A stretch of 64,000 bases of DNA from Miscanthus floridulus (GCF_019320115.1 NC_089591.1:64224111-64288110), one strand, 5' to 3'; shown: positions 1 through 11,000, counted from the stretch's first letter. Notes: generated from the sequence alone by a model not told the origin. A program made the numbers and translations.

Positions 1-43
1 CGGTGGAAATTAAACTGAATGAAGTGCACAAAGTAGAGCTTAC

Positions 44-745
44 ATTGGTCTCGTACTCGTAGCCCCGCATTATCACCAGGATCCCGTCGTATCAGTCTCA
101 AATTCCCCGAATCCCCTGAATCAGAGCAAGGAAACTTCCATAAGTTTACATAGGTCGCCATGAATTGTTCAGAAAATGCCCACGTTGAACCAGCCAAGCA
201 TCCAATTGGGACCACATACACATCGAACCAGCATCGATTGACCCTAAAATTCCTTGGCGAAGGTGCTCAAATCATAGAATAGGCACCTAATCGCTCAAAT
301 TCCGCCCCAGACGCGACGCAGGGAATGGCGAATCTAGGGTTTGGACGGAGAATACGGCGCGAATCTGGGACGCCGCCACGGCAAAGCAACCATAGAAACC
401 AGGCGGAATCGCACCACCGGTTTGGGGGACTCACCTCGGGGACCGGAGACGCCTCGTTCCGCCGCGGTGGCGGGGATCGGACTCGGACGACGAGCTGTCG
501 CGCGACGCGGCTAGATCAGAAGTCGCCGAGGGGGCCCGGGCCTGCTGCGGTCGAGGCAGCGGCGGCTACGCCCGCGGCCGGGTAGGCACGGGGCGGAGGC
601 GATCAAAGCCCGCGGCTTGGTCGCCTGTCGCTGCGGAAAACGGCAGGGGGTCGCCGCCGGGGCGGGGCGGGGCGGGGCGTCGTGGGGCGCGAGGCTTTTG
701 GCTCTCGTTGGGTGGGGGAAATGGGAAGCACAGGGGGCCGGGGAG
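44..745 (-). CDS. 5' end of an unidentified leftward gene (5' UTR exon, intron, start exon)
   Basis: On the minus strand, GC-rich sequence from about 745 ends in a splice donor GTGAGT next to 438. An intron follows to a TTCAG acceptor near 122. The next exon (122-44) ends in a donor GTAAGC and contains an ATG at 70 opening the frame MRGYEYETN. An intron in the 5' UTR just before the start codon is common in plant genes. A TATA-like box lies about 30 bp upstream of the inferred transcription start. Only nine codons are in the window, so the product cannot be named, and the ATG choice is uncertain because another frame is also open across this exon. Plus-strand ORFs here are GC-rich shadows. 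Confidence 0.35.
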
Positions 746-771
746 GAGGCAGGGGTTGAGGGGGGCGCACA

Positions 772-780
772 GTTAAATAG
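772..780 (-). promoter_or_regulatory. TATA-like box of the leftward gene at the window start
   Basis: On the minus strand this reads CTATTTAAC in otherwise GC-rich DNA, at a suitable distance from the inferred 5' UTR exon. Its function is inferred from position only. Confidence 0.35.
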
Positions 781-782
781 GC

Positions 783-1831
783 GCGTTTCGCCTGCGCCGG
801 GTAAGAAGCCTGACGTCGTCGCCTTGCCTCAGAGATGTGAGATGTATCTGGAACCTCCGCATGGAGCTTGGCGCATGGGCTAGGCTTTTTTCTTGTTTTG
901 GCAGGTGCTGCGAGGGCCCAATCGCGAGCTGGGACGCTGCAGGCCCGTTTCCTTGCCCAAAAGCGTCGCTTTCGTCAACAGCGGAGCACGCTCCGAGAAG
1001 AATGGAAGACAGGATGACCGAAGCGGGGGCCTTGGTGCCCTACCCCCTTGTTCTGACGAGAAAAGGGAAGTGATGTACTGATGTACATCATCATCATCAG
1101 TACATGTACACTAGGAGAGTGCCTTTCGATCACTTTCGAGTTGTATGCCTCAACACAGGCGTTCAGGCCGTGCAGATTCCGAACAGATGCTCCTGTTTAT
1201 CATGAGGTTTTCAGTACCTTTGCTATCCAAATGTAAAACGTTATCAAAGTTAGAAAATCTGGATCATCATCAGAGAACAACAAAGACAAGCAAGGTAGAA
1301 GGCCAAACTAATGCCAGTAGCCTTGCTGCGCTTGAACAGTAGCTGCACAAACAAGCAACTAAAATACAAGCTTTCACAGGCATTCTCTCTGGACTGTCCA
1401 CAGGTAAAGCAAGGCAGGCAAGATACAGAAATTAGGGGAACAAAGTCACATAGAGCAGGGAGTCAAACTCCACCAATCGTTTAACTGTGCATCAACGCTA
1501 ATGCGTTGTCATGTGCTGAAGTTCTTCCTCGTATCCACTTCTGAACAGAAAAACATAACATGGACGCTTGGCTCATCCAGTTTATAGTACCAAAATTCTC
1601 TGTATATCTACTGCTGATTACCCCTACTGTGCAACAAAATCCATTCCAAAAGACTGAGTATCCCAATATACCTTACCAAGTTACCATGCTCTGGTGTCAA
1701 AGGGGTTATCTTCCTGGTGTATCATGTACTATTTGGTTCTACTTATATCACTAGGGATTAGGGAATACAATGTTATCTTCTAAAGATCGATCCATGTAGC
1801 TGTTAGATCACTGGGACAGCAGGATGGAACT
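783..1831. other. Intergenic DNA between the first leftward gene and the 3' end of the next
   Basis: No gene is visible. The right part (about 1.5-1.83 kb) is probably the 3' UTR of the leftward gene ending at 1832. Around 1072-1112 there is an imperfect palindrome built on tgatgtacatca and agtacatgtact, of unknown meaning. Confidence 0.4.
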
Positions 1832-4190
1832 TCATTTTGCAGATTGACGAGCCAACCACTCTGCTTTGGTCAAACCATAGTAGACTGCTTTGCTTCCAGG
1901 CCACATAAGGAAATTCCAGCCAATAGGGGATCCACCGATGACATAAGAACCTTGAGGGAGTGCGCCCTGTTGCTTTGTATAACCTGTCATCTTACTTGGT
2001 CTGGCCCGGTTTTTAGTCTTCACCGGTAACCCATGTGCTGCGGTGTCTGAGTTATCAGGCTTGAGTGGTACACCTCCACCTGTACTGTGCACAAAATTTC
2101 CAGCCAGGCTTGTCGTAGGACCTAGACTCTTCTCTTCAGACAGAACTTTCTCAGCACGCTTATCCTCAGGAGCTCTAGCTGCATGTTTGTCAAACGGTTT
2201 CACAGGTTCAGCAGCAGCGGACAGATCCAGCCGTGTTTTCTTGGATAATTCTATCACATCTTTCATCTCTTTAAGACAAAACAAGAGTAGAGGACAGACA
2301 AGTTAGATTCAATTATCCAAATAATTTTTTATGCATACATATGCATGATAATATAAAGAAGCCATTATATATAAAAATTTTGTAAAATCGTTCAAATGTA
2401 AGGTCCATGTGCTCGTGCTCAGGTAGTATTTACAGACCACAAAACAAGGGGTAATCTAAATGCAAAAAGAAAGAAAAAAAAGAAAGAATAGATGCATGTT
2501 GAAAGAAAGCTGCTGATCATGGTATATTTCATAATAACTGATAATTTGATGCACAGTTCTATTATTTCTTTTGCATTTCGAATAGATTACAGAACATAGT
2601 GGCTTGTTTTCAATAAAAGCTGCTTCTGAGTAGAGAACATAATCAAAGAAGTATTTTACATGTGTACAGCTACAGCAAACGCAGAACCATAACTTAAGAG
2701 AGGCAGGACTCAGGTGGAATGCTTTTGAATGCAATGATATTTTTACATGATATATAACAATTAACAAATCAAGAAATGTAATATACTAATTGTCATAGAT
2801 GGGTTAACCATGCTGAGGATTCAATATTTGAATGATAACATTTGAGAAGAAATGTCACAGTGCCTCTGTCATACTTATGTTACAATGTATTGAAGAAATA
2901 TGGTTTTCTATAAAATGGTACTACAGAAACTGGATAAGTTCAAAATCCGATGCCATAACACTATTTCTAGTGCAGATTATGATTACTGAAATACATTAGA
3001 AAATTACACATTGCTCCAACATAATGAACTAGTCACTTACCATTCAAGATCTCAACAGCAGCATCTTTCTTTTCTGAATCAGTTCCTTGGCAAACCTTCA
3101 TGACAACAAATGCAAACAAATTAATAACTGATTACAGTTTTAACCATAACCAATATCATAACAAAAAAAAAACAAGACGCCAGAGATACATTTCTCAAAA
3201 ATAAATGTAGTGCAATACCACACATTGACATTGAAAGACACACAGACAGGGCTAGTCAACCTGACGGATTAGACCTACACCATCTCCATCCCTTGAACTA
3301 TTATTTCGATTTTGTTTCGTATGTACTTGTCCACATAATACCACTAATTTCCACTTGCAAGAAAACACCAGCCTAAACACTATTATGAACTATGAAACTC
3401 AGCAGTCAGCACACTGTTTTTCTGTTCAAGCGTCAATAGAAACTTCCAGGTCTGCATTCAGAAGCACAGTACTACGGCCAGCTCTGTAGACAAATATTTT
3501 TTTTTTTGCGGGGTCTGGTAAAGGGTGTCAGTGGCAAAGCCTATTCATGTATGTTGAATTAGGAACGTGTACTGCACACAAACGTGGTGGGCTAACCTGA
3601 TCACTTAAGATCACATACATCCCAGGAACTTCAATTTCAATTCTGTATCAGTACGTACTTGTCCTCATCAGACCGTTAAATTTCAACCACAAAGAGAACC
3701 CGCCTAACGTCTAGTATGAACTATGAACCTCTGCAGTCTGCACAAACATTTCAGTTCAAGCGTCGATAAAATATTCCACAATTTCACTCAAAATCACAAT
3801 ACAACCTCCAGTGCTCTACCCCCGAAACATCGCAAGCAAAAACATTCCTAAATGCTGAATTAGGAATATAGTGATCGTGCTAGCTAGCTAGCGGCTACTA
3901 GCTACTGCTGCTGCTATTGCTGAATGGAACTCGAGGATGTTAGGGTTTTCGGCGGGCACCTGAAGGAAGCGGCCGCGGAGATTTGCGACGGTTTCTCTGA
4001 TCGTGTAGTACGGCGAGCGCTGAAACCCCTCCTCCTCCAGCTTCCGCTTCTTCGGCGGCACCTCAGACTCAACGCCGGAAGGAGGCGGCGGCGGCGGCGG
4101 CGGCTGCTGCTGCTGCTGCTGCGATCTGGTGGTGGTCGTCGACTCGGAGGGCGGAGGCGGATGGGTCGGTGCGGTGACCGGAGGTGGCAT
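1832..4190 (-). CDS. Three-exon gene for an uncharacterised plant protein with Pro/Gln-rich N-terminus and basic NLS
   Basis: I assemble exon 1 at 4190-3960, exon 2 at 3095-3041 and exon 3 at 2268-1832. The donors are CAG|GTGCCC and ATG|GTAAGT, and both acceptors end in AG. Frame is kept throughout, giving 240 residues plus stop. The N-terminus is low complexity: proline stretches, a CAG-encoded run of six Gln (about residues 24-29) and eight Pro. A classical nuclear signal, PPKKRKLEE, follows near residues 45-53. Next comes a conserved-looking segment SPYYTIRETVANLRGRFLQ, a short acidic/basic helix in exon 2, and a C-terminal block with QGSYVIGGSPIGWNFLMWPG and YYGLTKAEWL. I do not recognise the function. 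Nuclear location is inferred from the KKRK motif. The gene is divergent to the HAD gene on its right. Confidence 0.8.
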
Positions 4191-4384
4191 CGCGGCCGCG
4201 TAGAGGGAAAGAGAAATGGGGTTGAATTGGAGACGAGTTGACCAATAAAAAGTGGGTGTGGATAGCCGGTTCGGGACGCCGTAATCGACAATGGATTATT
4301 TACCGCTGACCGGTTTGGTGCGAGAGAAAAATACTGTTTTTGGTTGAAAATTTACGATTATTTACGAGCAAGCGAACAGGGTGC

Positions 4385-4580
4385 AGGGTATCTTGGATAC
4401 ACATGACCAGTAGTTAATAGTTGGACTAAAAATTAATCTAAATTAGTTATAATTGGTTAGCTAGTTAGCTAATAATTAGTTAACGACTTAACTAAATAAT
4501 TAGTCCACTTTAGTCTTCCTATTTAGATATACTAAAATTAATTTTTACTTAGCTAGTAACTAGCCCTTATATCCAAACAA
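4385..4580. mobile_element. Probable degenerate MITE (AT-rich, weak terminal inverted repeats)
   Basis: The left edge reads agggtatcttggatacac and the right edge reads cttatatccaaacaaatcc, which are roughly inverted copies. The interior is AT-rich and rich in ctagttagct-type palindromes. No clear target duplication was found, so class and borders are tentative. Confidence 0.4.
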
Positions 4581-4951
4581 ATCCTTAAGCTGGAAACTAA
4601 AATGTTTCTGTTGTATAAGGATAATGGTTTGTCTGTATATATAAAGTTCCTGCTGTTTATTTTTTCTCATCCAGATTTTAGTAACTAAAAGGAGTGTTAT
4701 TTCCTATATATATTCATTTACTCTAATAAATAAGTTGGTAAGAATTTGGACTAGAATGTTAACGTTTTGTATAGGGTGTTAGAGGAACAGTAGAAAGTAG
4801 AATAGTAAAAGTGAAGCTATAACTTTATTCATGAACAATATACATATTTATTTATACGAGCGTTGTTGGACAGTTCCAAAGACTCGGACCTTACACATAC
4901 GAGAATTGCCATTGGCAGTTTCTAAGCATATCCTTAATCGATAATGGATTA

Positions 4952-5095
4952 TTCCATCCGTTCTAAATTATAAGTCACTTTAACTTTTTTGTACGTCTAT
5001 TTTACTATACATCTAGACATATATTATATTTAAATACATAGCAAAATAGATGTACCAATAAAGTCAAAGCGACTTCTAATTTAAAACGGAAGGAG
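4952..5095. mobile_element. Stowaway-type MITE (144 bp, TA target site)
   Basis: The left end TCCATCCGTTCTAAATTATA and the reverse complement of the right end (CTCCTTCCGTTTTAAATTAG) form inverted repeats of about 35 bp. The element is flanked by TA at 4950-4951 and 5096-5097. The CTCCxTCCGTT terminus and TA duplication are typical of grass Stowaway (Tc1/mariner-related) MITEs. It lies in the shared upstream region of the two divergent genes. Confidence 0.8.
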
Positions 5096-5097
5096 TA

Positions 5098-5769
5098 CTA
5101 TAGATATAATATTCTCAACATAAGGAAGTGGTTTGTCTGCAATCAAGGAATTATTATTTTTTGAGAATAGAATTTTAATAACAAAATGGTGTTATTTCTT
5201 GTATATTCATTTAGTCGATATTTTAGATTGTCTAGATGTCGTTTTCAACCTCGATCTTCTAATAAATCTTTCTATCATAGGTAATACTGCAATAGACAAC
5301 AACAATTTTTCCCATAATGCATCGCTTGGATACTCGGGAAGCTGCTCTGGGACGGTGGAGGTGGCCACGGCCCACGGGCATCAGCAGCGTTGGGCCATGT
5401 CATTCTGAGGGCTGTTCGTTCGAGAGAAAAAAATGTTACTCCTCTCGCCGCCCAAGGTCTGACACATTTTTATGGGCTGGTGGACAGATCGAAGGACACG
5501 CATGCCGCCCAAGGAAGTGGAGAGACAGCGCCGCGGCCCATAGGAGAGAGAGCGCTCTCCAATCCAACATCACCATCCTCTCGCCGCCGCGCGCCACTCT
5601 CTCTAACAGCTGGGTCCCAACTCCTCCTGTCCCACTTGGCATTGTCACCAAGCTGCCGCAGCGCGCCACCAATGGGGAGTGCCAGAGCGGCCGCCCGCGT
5701 CCCTTCGGCTATCCGAATGGGGCTCATCGCCACCATCCAATCCAGCGCGGGGGACAAGAGCCCGGTTTG
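5098..5769. other. Upstream/promoter region of the HAD-family gene
   Basis: AT-rich DNA passes into GC-rich DNA from about 5330. Several overlapping open frames exist on both strands with no protein-like composition, so I read this as promoter and 5' UTR sequence rather than coding. No clear TATA box could be fixed. Confidence 0.4.
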
Positions 5770-5849
5770 TAGTGGCTAGTGGCGCTGGAGTCTCCTCCGC
5801 TCCCAGCTTCGGCCGACGCTCCCTTCAGCTGCTCCTTCTCCTTCATCAG

Positions 5850-6789
5850 GTCAGTATAATCCTCTATTGTTCCCGGATTCTTGGGAAGTAGCTACTGCTT
5901 GGGCTAAGATGAAGCATTATGTTGTTCGTTTGTTGTTTGCTGTCTGTCGTTCCTGAAAAATATTCGGAAATGGCGGAGTTTCGCTGCAAGATTGCGCCTT
6001 GTTGCTTCGCATTTGCTGTCCAATAGTTGGGATGGAGCTAATTAGGCCGAGCCCTTAAGCTAAAGTTCGCCTTTTATTCTGACACCTGTTGTAAGTTCGC
6101 CTAAAATGCGGAAAGCATATCTACAGGAAAGTTACTGTTAGGCTGTTCGTTTTATGGGTCCATATGATGGTCGATCTATAGAAATGCTTGCAAGAAGTGA
6201 GGCTCTGCATATGCTTTCTTCCTAAATTCTAAGTATACTGCGAGCAGGAGAACTAAGATGACGAATCAAATGCTTATGCCAATTTAACTGACTTCAATGG
6301 AGAAAGGAAATCTTGCCCCTTTTGCAGATTTCTTTAGTTTTTTTTTTTATCAAAGGCTTTATCCCAGCTTTAAGCGTGCTGCTGAAACCCTGACCCAGCA
6401 TTGAGGTTGCCAGTTTACAAAGAGTGCAACAAGAAAACACTCTAGTTAACCCCTGCTCACAGATTTCTTTAGTTCTCACTGAAGTAAACACTCTATAACT
6501 AAACAAGCTGTTGACATGGAGCGTTTATCTCTCGATATTGATGCTAGGCAATGAATCTATGTACTGTGCATTATGTTGTTATAAGTCATAACTTTTTGAA
6601 AGCACCATTGGTGCAGTTGTAATATGTGGAAGTATAGCTCCACCCACCAGGGCTCAAATCCTAGTGTGCACATATATTAAAGAGAGATAAGTTGCTGTGT
6701 GCACCTCTGATTGGTGCAGAAGGTGGACATTACCCCTCCATTATTTTTAAAAAATGTTTTTAATACCTTTTGCTTGGTTCTTAATGCAG
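5850..6789 (+). other. 5' UTR intron of the HAD-family gene
   Basis: Donor CAG|GTCAGT and acceptor TTAATGCAG|GTG bound a 940-bp intron. It holds a poly-T run and no coding signal. Confidence 0.55.
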
Positions 6790-6829
6790 GTGTTATTTGC
6801 ATTGTCCCTGGATCTCACTGATTAATCGC

Positions 6830-6835
6830 ATGTGA
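6830..6835 (+). promoter_or_regulatory. Minimal start-stop upstream ORF (ATG TGA) in the 5' UTR of the HAD gene
   Basis: Downstream of the 5' UTR intron acceptor the leader holds ATG immediately followed by TGA, 68 nt before the main ATG. Start-stop uORFs can stall ribosomes and lower translation of the main frame. Their effect here is inferred. Confidence 0.4.
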
Positions 6836-6902
6836 GGTGAACTTGCTTTTCTGTGGACAATTTGGAACTTCAGTACAAGTTTCAGATAGGATTCAGGGAG
6901 AA

Positions 6903-7940
6903 ATGATCTCTTTTAACATTTTATTTGGGAGCTCTCTGCAGCCTTCTCTCAAGTTTTACAGAAAATGCCTGACAAATAACCCATATTTTGCACTGACCAT
7001 GCATTCAATTACAAATCCCTTGGGTACAGCTATGACGGTAAAGAGGGCACATTTGAAGCCACATGCCACAGACATCAAGAGGAACCCCCAGGTACATGAG
7101 CTTTACAAATTGGTTTATAGACTTCCGGAGAACCTTAGCTGGCTGTTGGCACCACCAGAAGTTCCTAAAAGACCTACCTCAAAGAAGAAAAAACAAAAGG
7201 ATGAAATAGTGACTGGTAACAGCTTTGGTGTGATCTTGGAGTGGGAGGGAGTTGTTGTGGACGGTGATGATCCTGACTTGGAGCCCCGGGTTTGGTATGT
7301 TCTATCACTTGAAGAGGGAAAGTCTTTCCCTCCAGATGCATTGCTGAAGAAAATTGAGGGAATGAGAACTGACCAGGCTATTTCAGAAGTCTTATGTTGG
7401 TCAGAAGATCCAGCAGAAATTCAAAGGTTGGCAGCACACAAGGAGGTAATATATCAAACACTCAGAGGCGGATACTACCAGCTGCGACCAGGTGTGCTTG
7501 ATTTCTTGAACACCCTTGTGGGTTTTGACATTCCAATAGCAATTGCAACACCTCACTCAAGGAAGAGCCTTGAACAAGGGATTAAAACTGTTGGTCTGCA
7601 AGGCTACTTTGATGCTATAATTGCATTGGAGGACTTCTGCCTAGGGAAACCTGATGGTGAGATGTTTGAGGTCGCAGCGGACCAACTTGGTCTGGAGCCA
7701 GATGTTTGTGTTGTGTTTGGTAACTCAAACTTGACGACAGAATCTGCACATAACGCTGGGATGAGATGTGTGGCAGTTGCAGGCCGACACCCTGCCTATG
7801 AGCTCCAAGCAGCAAACCATGTTGTGAGATGGCTTGACCAACTCTCTATTGTTGACTTGCAGAGGCTTGCTAATGGTGAGGTTATTGGTCGCAGGGGTAG
7901 AGAATCTGACATGGATATGGAGATTGTGATCGAGGAATGA
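6903..7940 (+). CDS. PYRP2: HAD-superfamily hydrolase, PYRP2-like (5-amino-6-(5-phosphoribitylamino)uracil phosphatase family)
   Basis: This is a single coding exon of 345 codons from ATG 6903. The 5' UTR is split by an intron (donor after 5849, acceptor before 6790). Residues 1-55 look like an organellar transit region. A basic linker KRPTSKKKKQK is followed by the HAD fold: motif I region FGVILEWEGVVVDGDDPDLE, cap domain, motif II region IPIAIATPHSRKSLEQG, motif III region CLGKPDGEMFEVAADQLGL, and motif IV region VCVVFGNSNLTTESAHNAGM. The overall layout matches the plant chloroplast phosphatase that dephosphorylates the ribitylaminouracil phosphate in riboflavin synthesis, as I recall that family. 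Motif I has E-W-E where most HAD phosphatases have D-x-D, and motif IV lacks the usual acidic pair. Catalytic activity is therefore not certain. The ATG at 6998 is an alternative start. Confidence 0.75.
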   Translation: MISFNILFGSSLQPSLKFYRKCLTNNPYFALTMHSITNPLGTAMTVKRAHLKPHATDIKRNPQVHELYKLVYRLPENLSWLLAPPEVPKRPTSKKKKQKDEIVTGNSFGVILEWEGVVVDGDDPDLEPRVWYVLSLEEGKSFPPDALLKKIEGMRTDQAISEVLCWSEDPAEIQRLAAHKEVIYQTLRGGYYQLRPGVLDFLNTLVGFDIPIAIATPHSRKSLEQGIKTVGLQGYFDAIIALEDFCLGKPDGEMFEVAADQLGLEPDVCVVFGNSNLTTESAHNAGMRCVAVAGRHPAYELQAANHVVRWLDQLSIVDLQRLANGEVIGRRGRESDMDMEIVIEE

Positions 7941-8715
7941 TGCTTCTGCAAACATGACGTACCAATATATTGTTGTACTTATAATCTGATGTAGCCTAAG
8001 TAGTGCATTTACATTTTGTAAACAGGCCAAGCAGTGCAAGATCAGGACTAATGATAGTCCTGAGTTTGCATTACCTTGGTTTGGTTGTGATGCATTGGAA
8101 TTCCTTTAGCCTAAAACTCTTAGTCATTAGAGTTGGAAGTGAAGAAATTCACACCCATAACTTGTGTATGTACAGTATATATGTATTACCTATCTTTGAC
8201 GGGATACCTGCTAGGCTTTTGGGATGCACCTACAATACAAGAGCTGTGTAGGCTGAAGAACTTGCAACCGTAGTTGTAGGGTGAGGGATGCCATGATCTG
8301 TGTCTTTGATGAGCAATGAATGAACTTGTGTGACTATTTGACAAAATTCAATATGAGAAAACGGACAATGTAATGTTTAGTTTTGATTATATACGTTCCG
8401 AATTTAGTTTGTAGCCTCCTAACACTGAAGATCATAATACTCATAATAAACGTATGTTTATACTCTTTTATATAGAAGAAATAAAAGAAACCGATGTCTA
8501 ATTCAAGAGAATCTAGCTCCGCTAGCTATTTGAATAGACCACCCTAGTTTGTACTTTGTAGTGATAAAATCTAACCGGATATGGTTGGCGACTGAAAATC
8601 GAAACCAAGTACAGCAGATTTTGCAGAAATATATATAATTGGCTTCCACAAGAAATACAACTTTGCTTCAATTCATGAAGCTTTCCAGATCGATATCCAG
8701 CTTTCAGATGTCCCT
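7941..8715. other. 3' UTR of the HAD gene and convergent spacer to the bHLH pseudogene
   Basis: The HAD transcript probably ends between about 8.2 and 8.45 kb, judging by AT-rich sequence with AATAAA-like motifs (aataaac, aaataaaag). The 3' UTR of the leftward bHLH locus lies in about 8.5-8.7 kb. No further gene is seen. Confidence 0.4.
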
Positions 8716-10962
8716 TCATCGCTTCCCTATAGTTTTAAGAAGAGCCTCGCTGATCATCCAGGGCACGACGGCACCGGAGCCAGCAAACTGCAGGAATTGA
8801 ACAGAAACAACAGCATCACTAAAACAAACTCTCCAACCAAGAAGTCAAGGGTGAGCTACACAACTGCTAACCAGAGCAGTATGTATTGCAATTGCCATGT
8901 CTTAACTAGATGGTGGTGATATACCTGAGCTCGTATCTTGAGGCCCATAAAGCCATCTGGTGCGGAAGCCTGAACCGAGTGAACGTCCAAATGGAGGCTC
9001 TTGATGGCGTCGAACACCCGTGTCATCAGGAGCTCCTCCCACCGGCATTGCACCTCCAGGAGCACGTCCCTGTCCGAGACGGTGACGGTGACGTTGCTGG
9101 TGCCGTCCTTGGGGAAGACCCAGGGGTGCTCCTTCTCCACGTCACCGCCGAACTCTGGGCTCTTCCTCTTGGAGCCCGCAGAGAGTTTCTTCCTGACACT
9201 CTTTGCCAATGCCACGGGGCCTTGTAGTTGTAGGCCTTTCTGTTGTTTCGGATGGGCGCGACAGAAGTTCCCTACTGGATTGCAGCTCTTCTACCCTTCG
9301 CTGAAGCTCCTTGAGGTAGGCTATCGTTTCGGCGAGGATCGACGCTTTGTCCACCTGCCAAGAAAAGGTGTAGTCTTGATACAAACAAACGTTCCCAAAT
9401 CAACAAGTTTTGCTTACCTTGTGAATGGACGGAACCAATGACTTGAGAACGAGGAACATCTCATTGAGCTTCTCTCGGCTCTTTCGCTGTGACATGACAT
9501 GATTCTTGATGCCGCTTATTTCCTGTGCTGTTCCCGTCGTGCCCCCCGCCACCACAGTTCACCCAAGCTCCACCGCCGGCCAACACTTTCTTCAGCAATT
9601 TCTGGGGCTCTTGGATGACCGGCACCGCCATTTCATCGGAGCACGACTGCGATCTCGTCCAAGCCTTGAAACTGGTCGCGCGAGAGCCGTCAACTGGTGC
9701 GCTTGATGAGGTGTCGGCAGCGTTGTTAGTAGTAGCCCCCGGGACGGCGGTGGCTTCGGGGACGACGTCCATTTCCTCCCAGAGGCTGTAGAAGTCATCG
9801 ATCTCCTTCGTGATGTGCTCCAGGCTTGCATTGAACAGGCTCTCGGCTTCTCCTAGCTCCTGTCCGTGTCCCCCGGCGGCAGTCATCGTCTCCATAGCAT
9901 TGTGACCGAGGTCCTCGAACACAACAATGTCTGCGGCCTCGCCGGCTTCGTTTGCTGACGGTTTGGAGCTCGGCTCTTGCAAGTATGTCGGACATTGCGG
10001 CTCCAAGAAAGCTGCGGTTGCTCGGCTGACCAAGTCCGGGTCCTCCGGCACCTGGCAATATCATTTAGTTCGGTGATACTAATATTAAAATTTCTCGTTT
10101 TCACTTTTCAGATAATGTAGTAGTATATAGTATCTATACATACCGTATCAGTTGTACACCCAGCTCAAGCACGCCACCCATAACCGGGATGCAGACGATT
10201 GACTGCGGAAAACACGATCCAGGGTGCAGTTAGTTGTAGCAATCACAAATCTTCAGACTACGCAGTCTGAAAGTGCCCTATGTGATGTTTCATGGAAAGT
10301 GCTTACCTGAATGGACGCGCTCTGCTTGACCGTAAGTAAGCACCCAAGGCCACACATGCAGGTACCCAAGTTCATGATAATTCAACAAAGATCGCAATAA
10401 TAGACAAGACACGGAGAACGGGAGAATGCAGAGCGGTCGATCTTGACCGATCACCGTCGTCACAACTGAGAAACACGCATGCATACCTTGGACAGGATCG
10501 CGCGGGGGAAGGCTTTGCTGCCGGCGAGGTGCGCGTTGCACAGCCAGACATGCTCGTTGCTCGCGAAACTCCTGCCGGGCAACCTGTAGCAGCACGCAAA
10601 ACGCATGGCATGCGCCCGAGTGACGACATGCACCGAGACAGGCCACGAACCAAAAAAAAAAATATGTTGTCATCAGGGGCACCACGAACAAAAAATCGAT
10701 CGATTACCCTTGGCCTGGCTGAAAGGCGTAGGTCATGCAGACCAGGTAGTATAACTCGGTGTCCCCAAGGTCCTCCGGCGACAGCGAGCCGCCCGGCCGC
10801 GCCGCCCGGCGGTCGCACTCGCCGGACAGGAGGGCCTCGTACAGCTCCCGGAGCTGCTCGCTCCTCTGCATCACGAGCTGGTCGGCTGTCAGCTTCACGG
10901 AGTTGGAGATCATCCTCGTCTTCACCTCGCCGTTGTACAACCCGTCCGTCCATGTCAGCACC
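8716..10962 (-). pseudogene. R1-like: R/B/Lc-type bHLH (MYC-like) anthocyanin-regulator gene, frame-broken
   Basis: Exons on minus: 10962-10708, 10583-10487, a 15-nt micro-exon 10321-10307 (SASIQ), 10202-10144, 10051-9418, 9354-8925 and 8787-8716 ending in IGKR-stop. All have GT/AG borders. The parts match the maize R/Lc family, which activates anthocyanin structural genes with MYB partners. There is an N-terminal MYB-interaction region ([40 protein letters not shown]), an acidic region ([20 protein letters not shown]), the bHLH ([34 protein letters not shown]) and a C-terminal ACT-like domain ([20 protein letters not shown]). Frame breaks are: two extra bases in the 10144-10202 exon, one extra G in a G6 run at 9542-9547, and a third between about 9200 and 9216. 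The basic region has E-to-Q and R-to-S changes. The exon with the start codon is not found, and a Copia element lies in the intron before exon 2. Confidence 0.9.
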
Positions 10963-11000
10963 CTGCAACTATGTTTTCTCCCGTAAGAGCAAGACCAATA

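Noticed and set aside
5317..5779. Overlapping ORFs of 78-151 codons on both strands upstream of the HAD gene
   Set aside because: Composition-driven frames in a GC-rich promoter/5' UTR; no splice-consistent coding sense.
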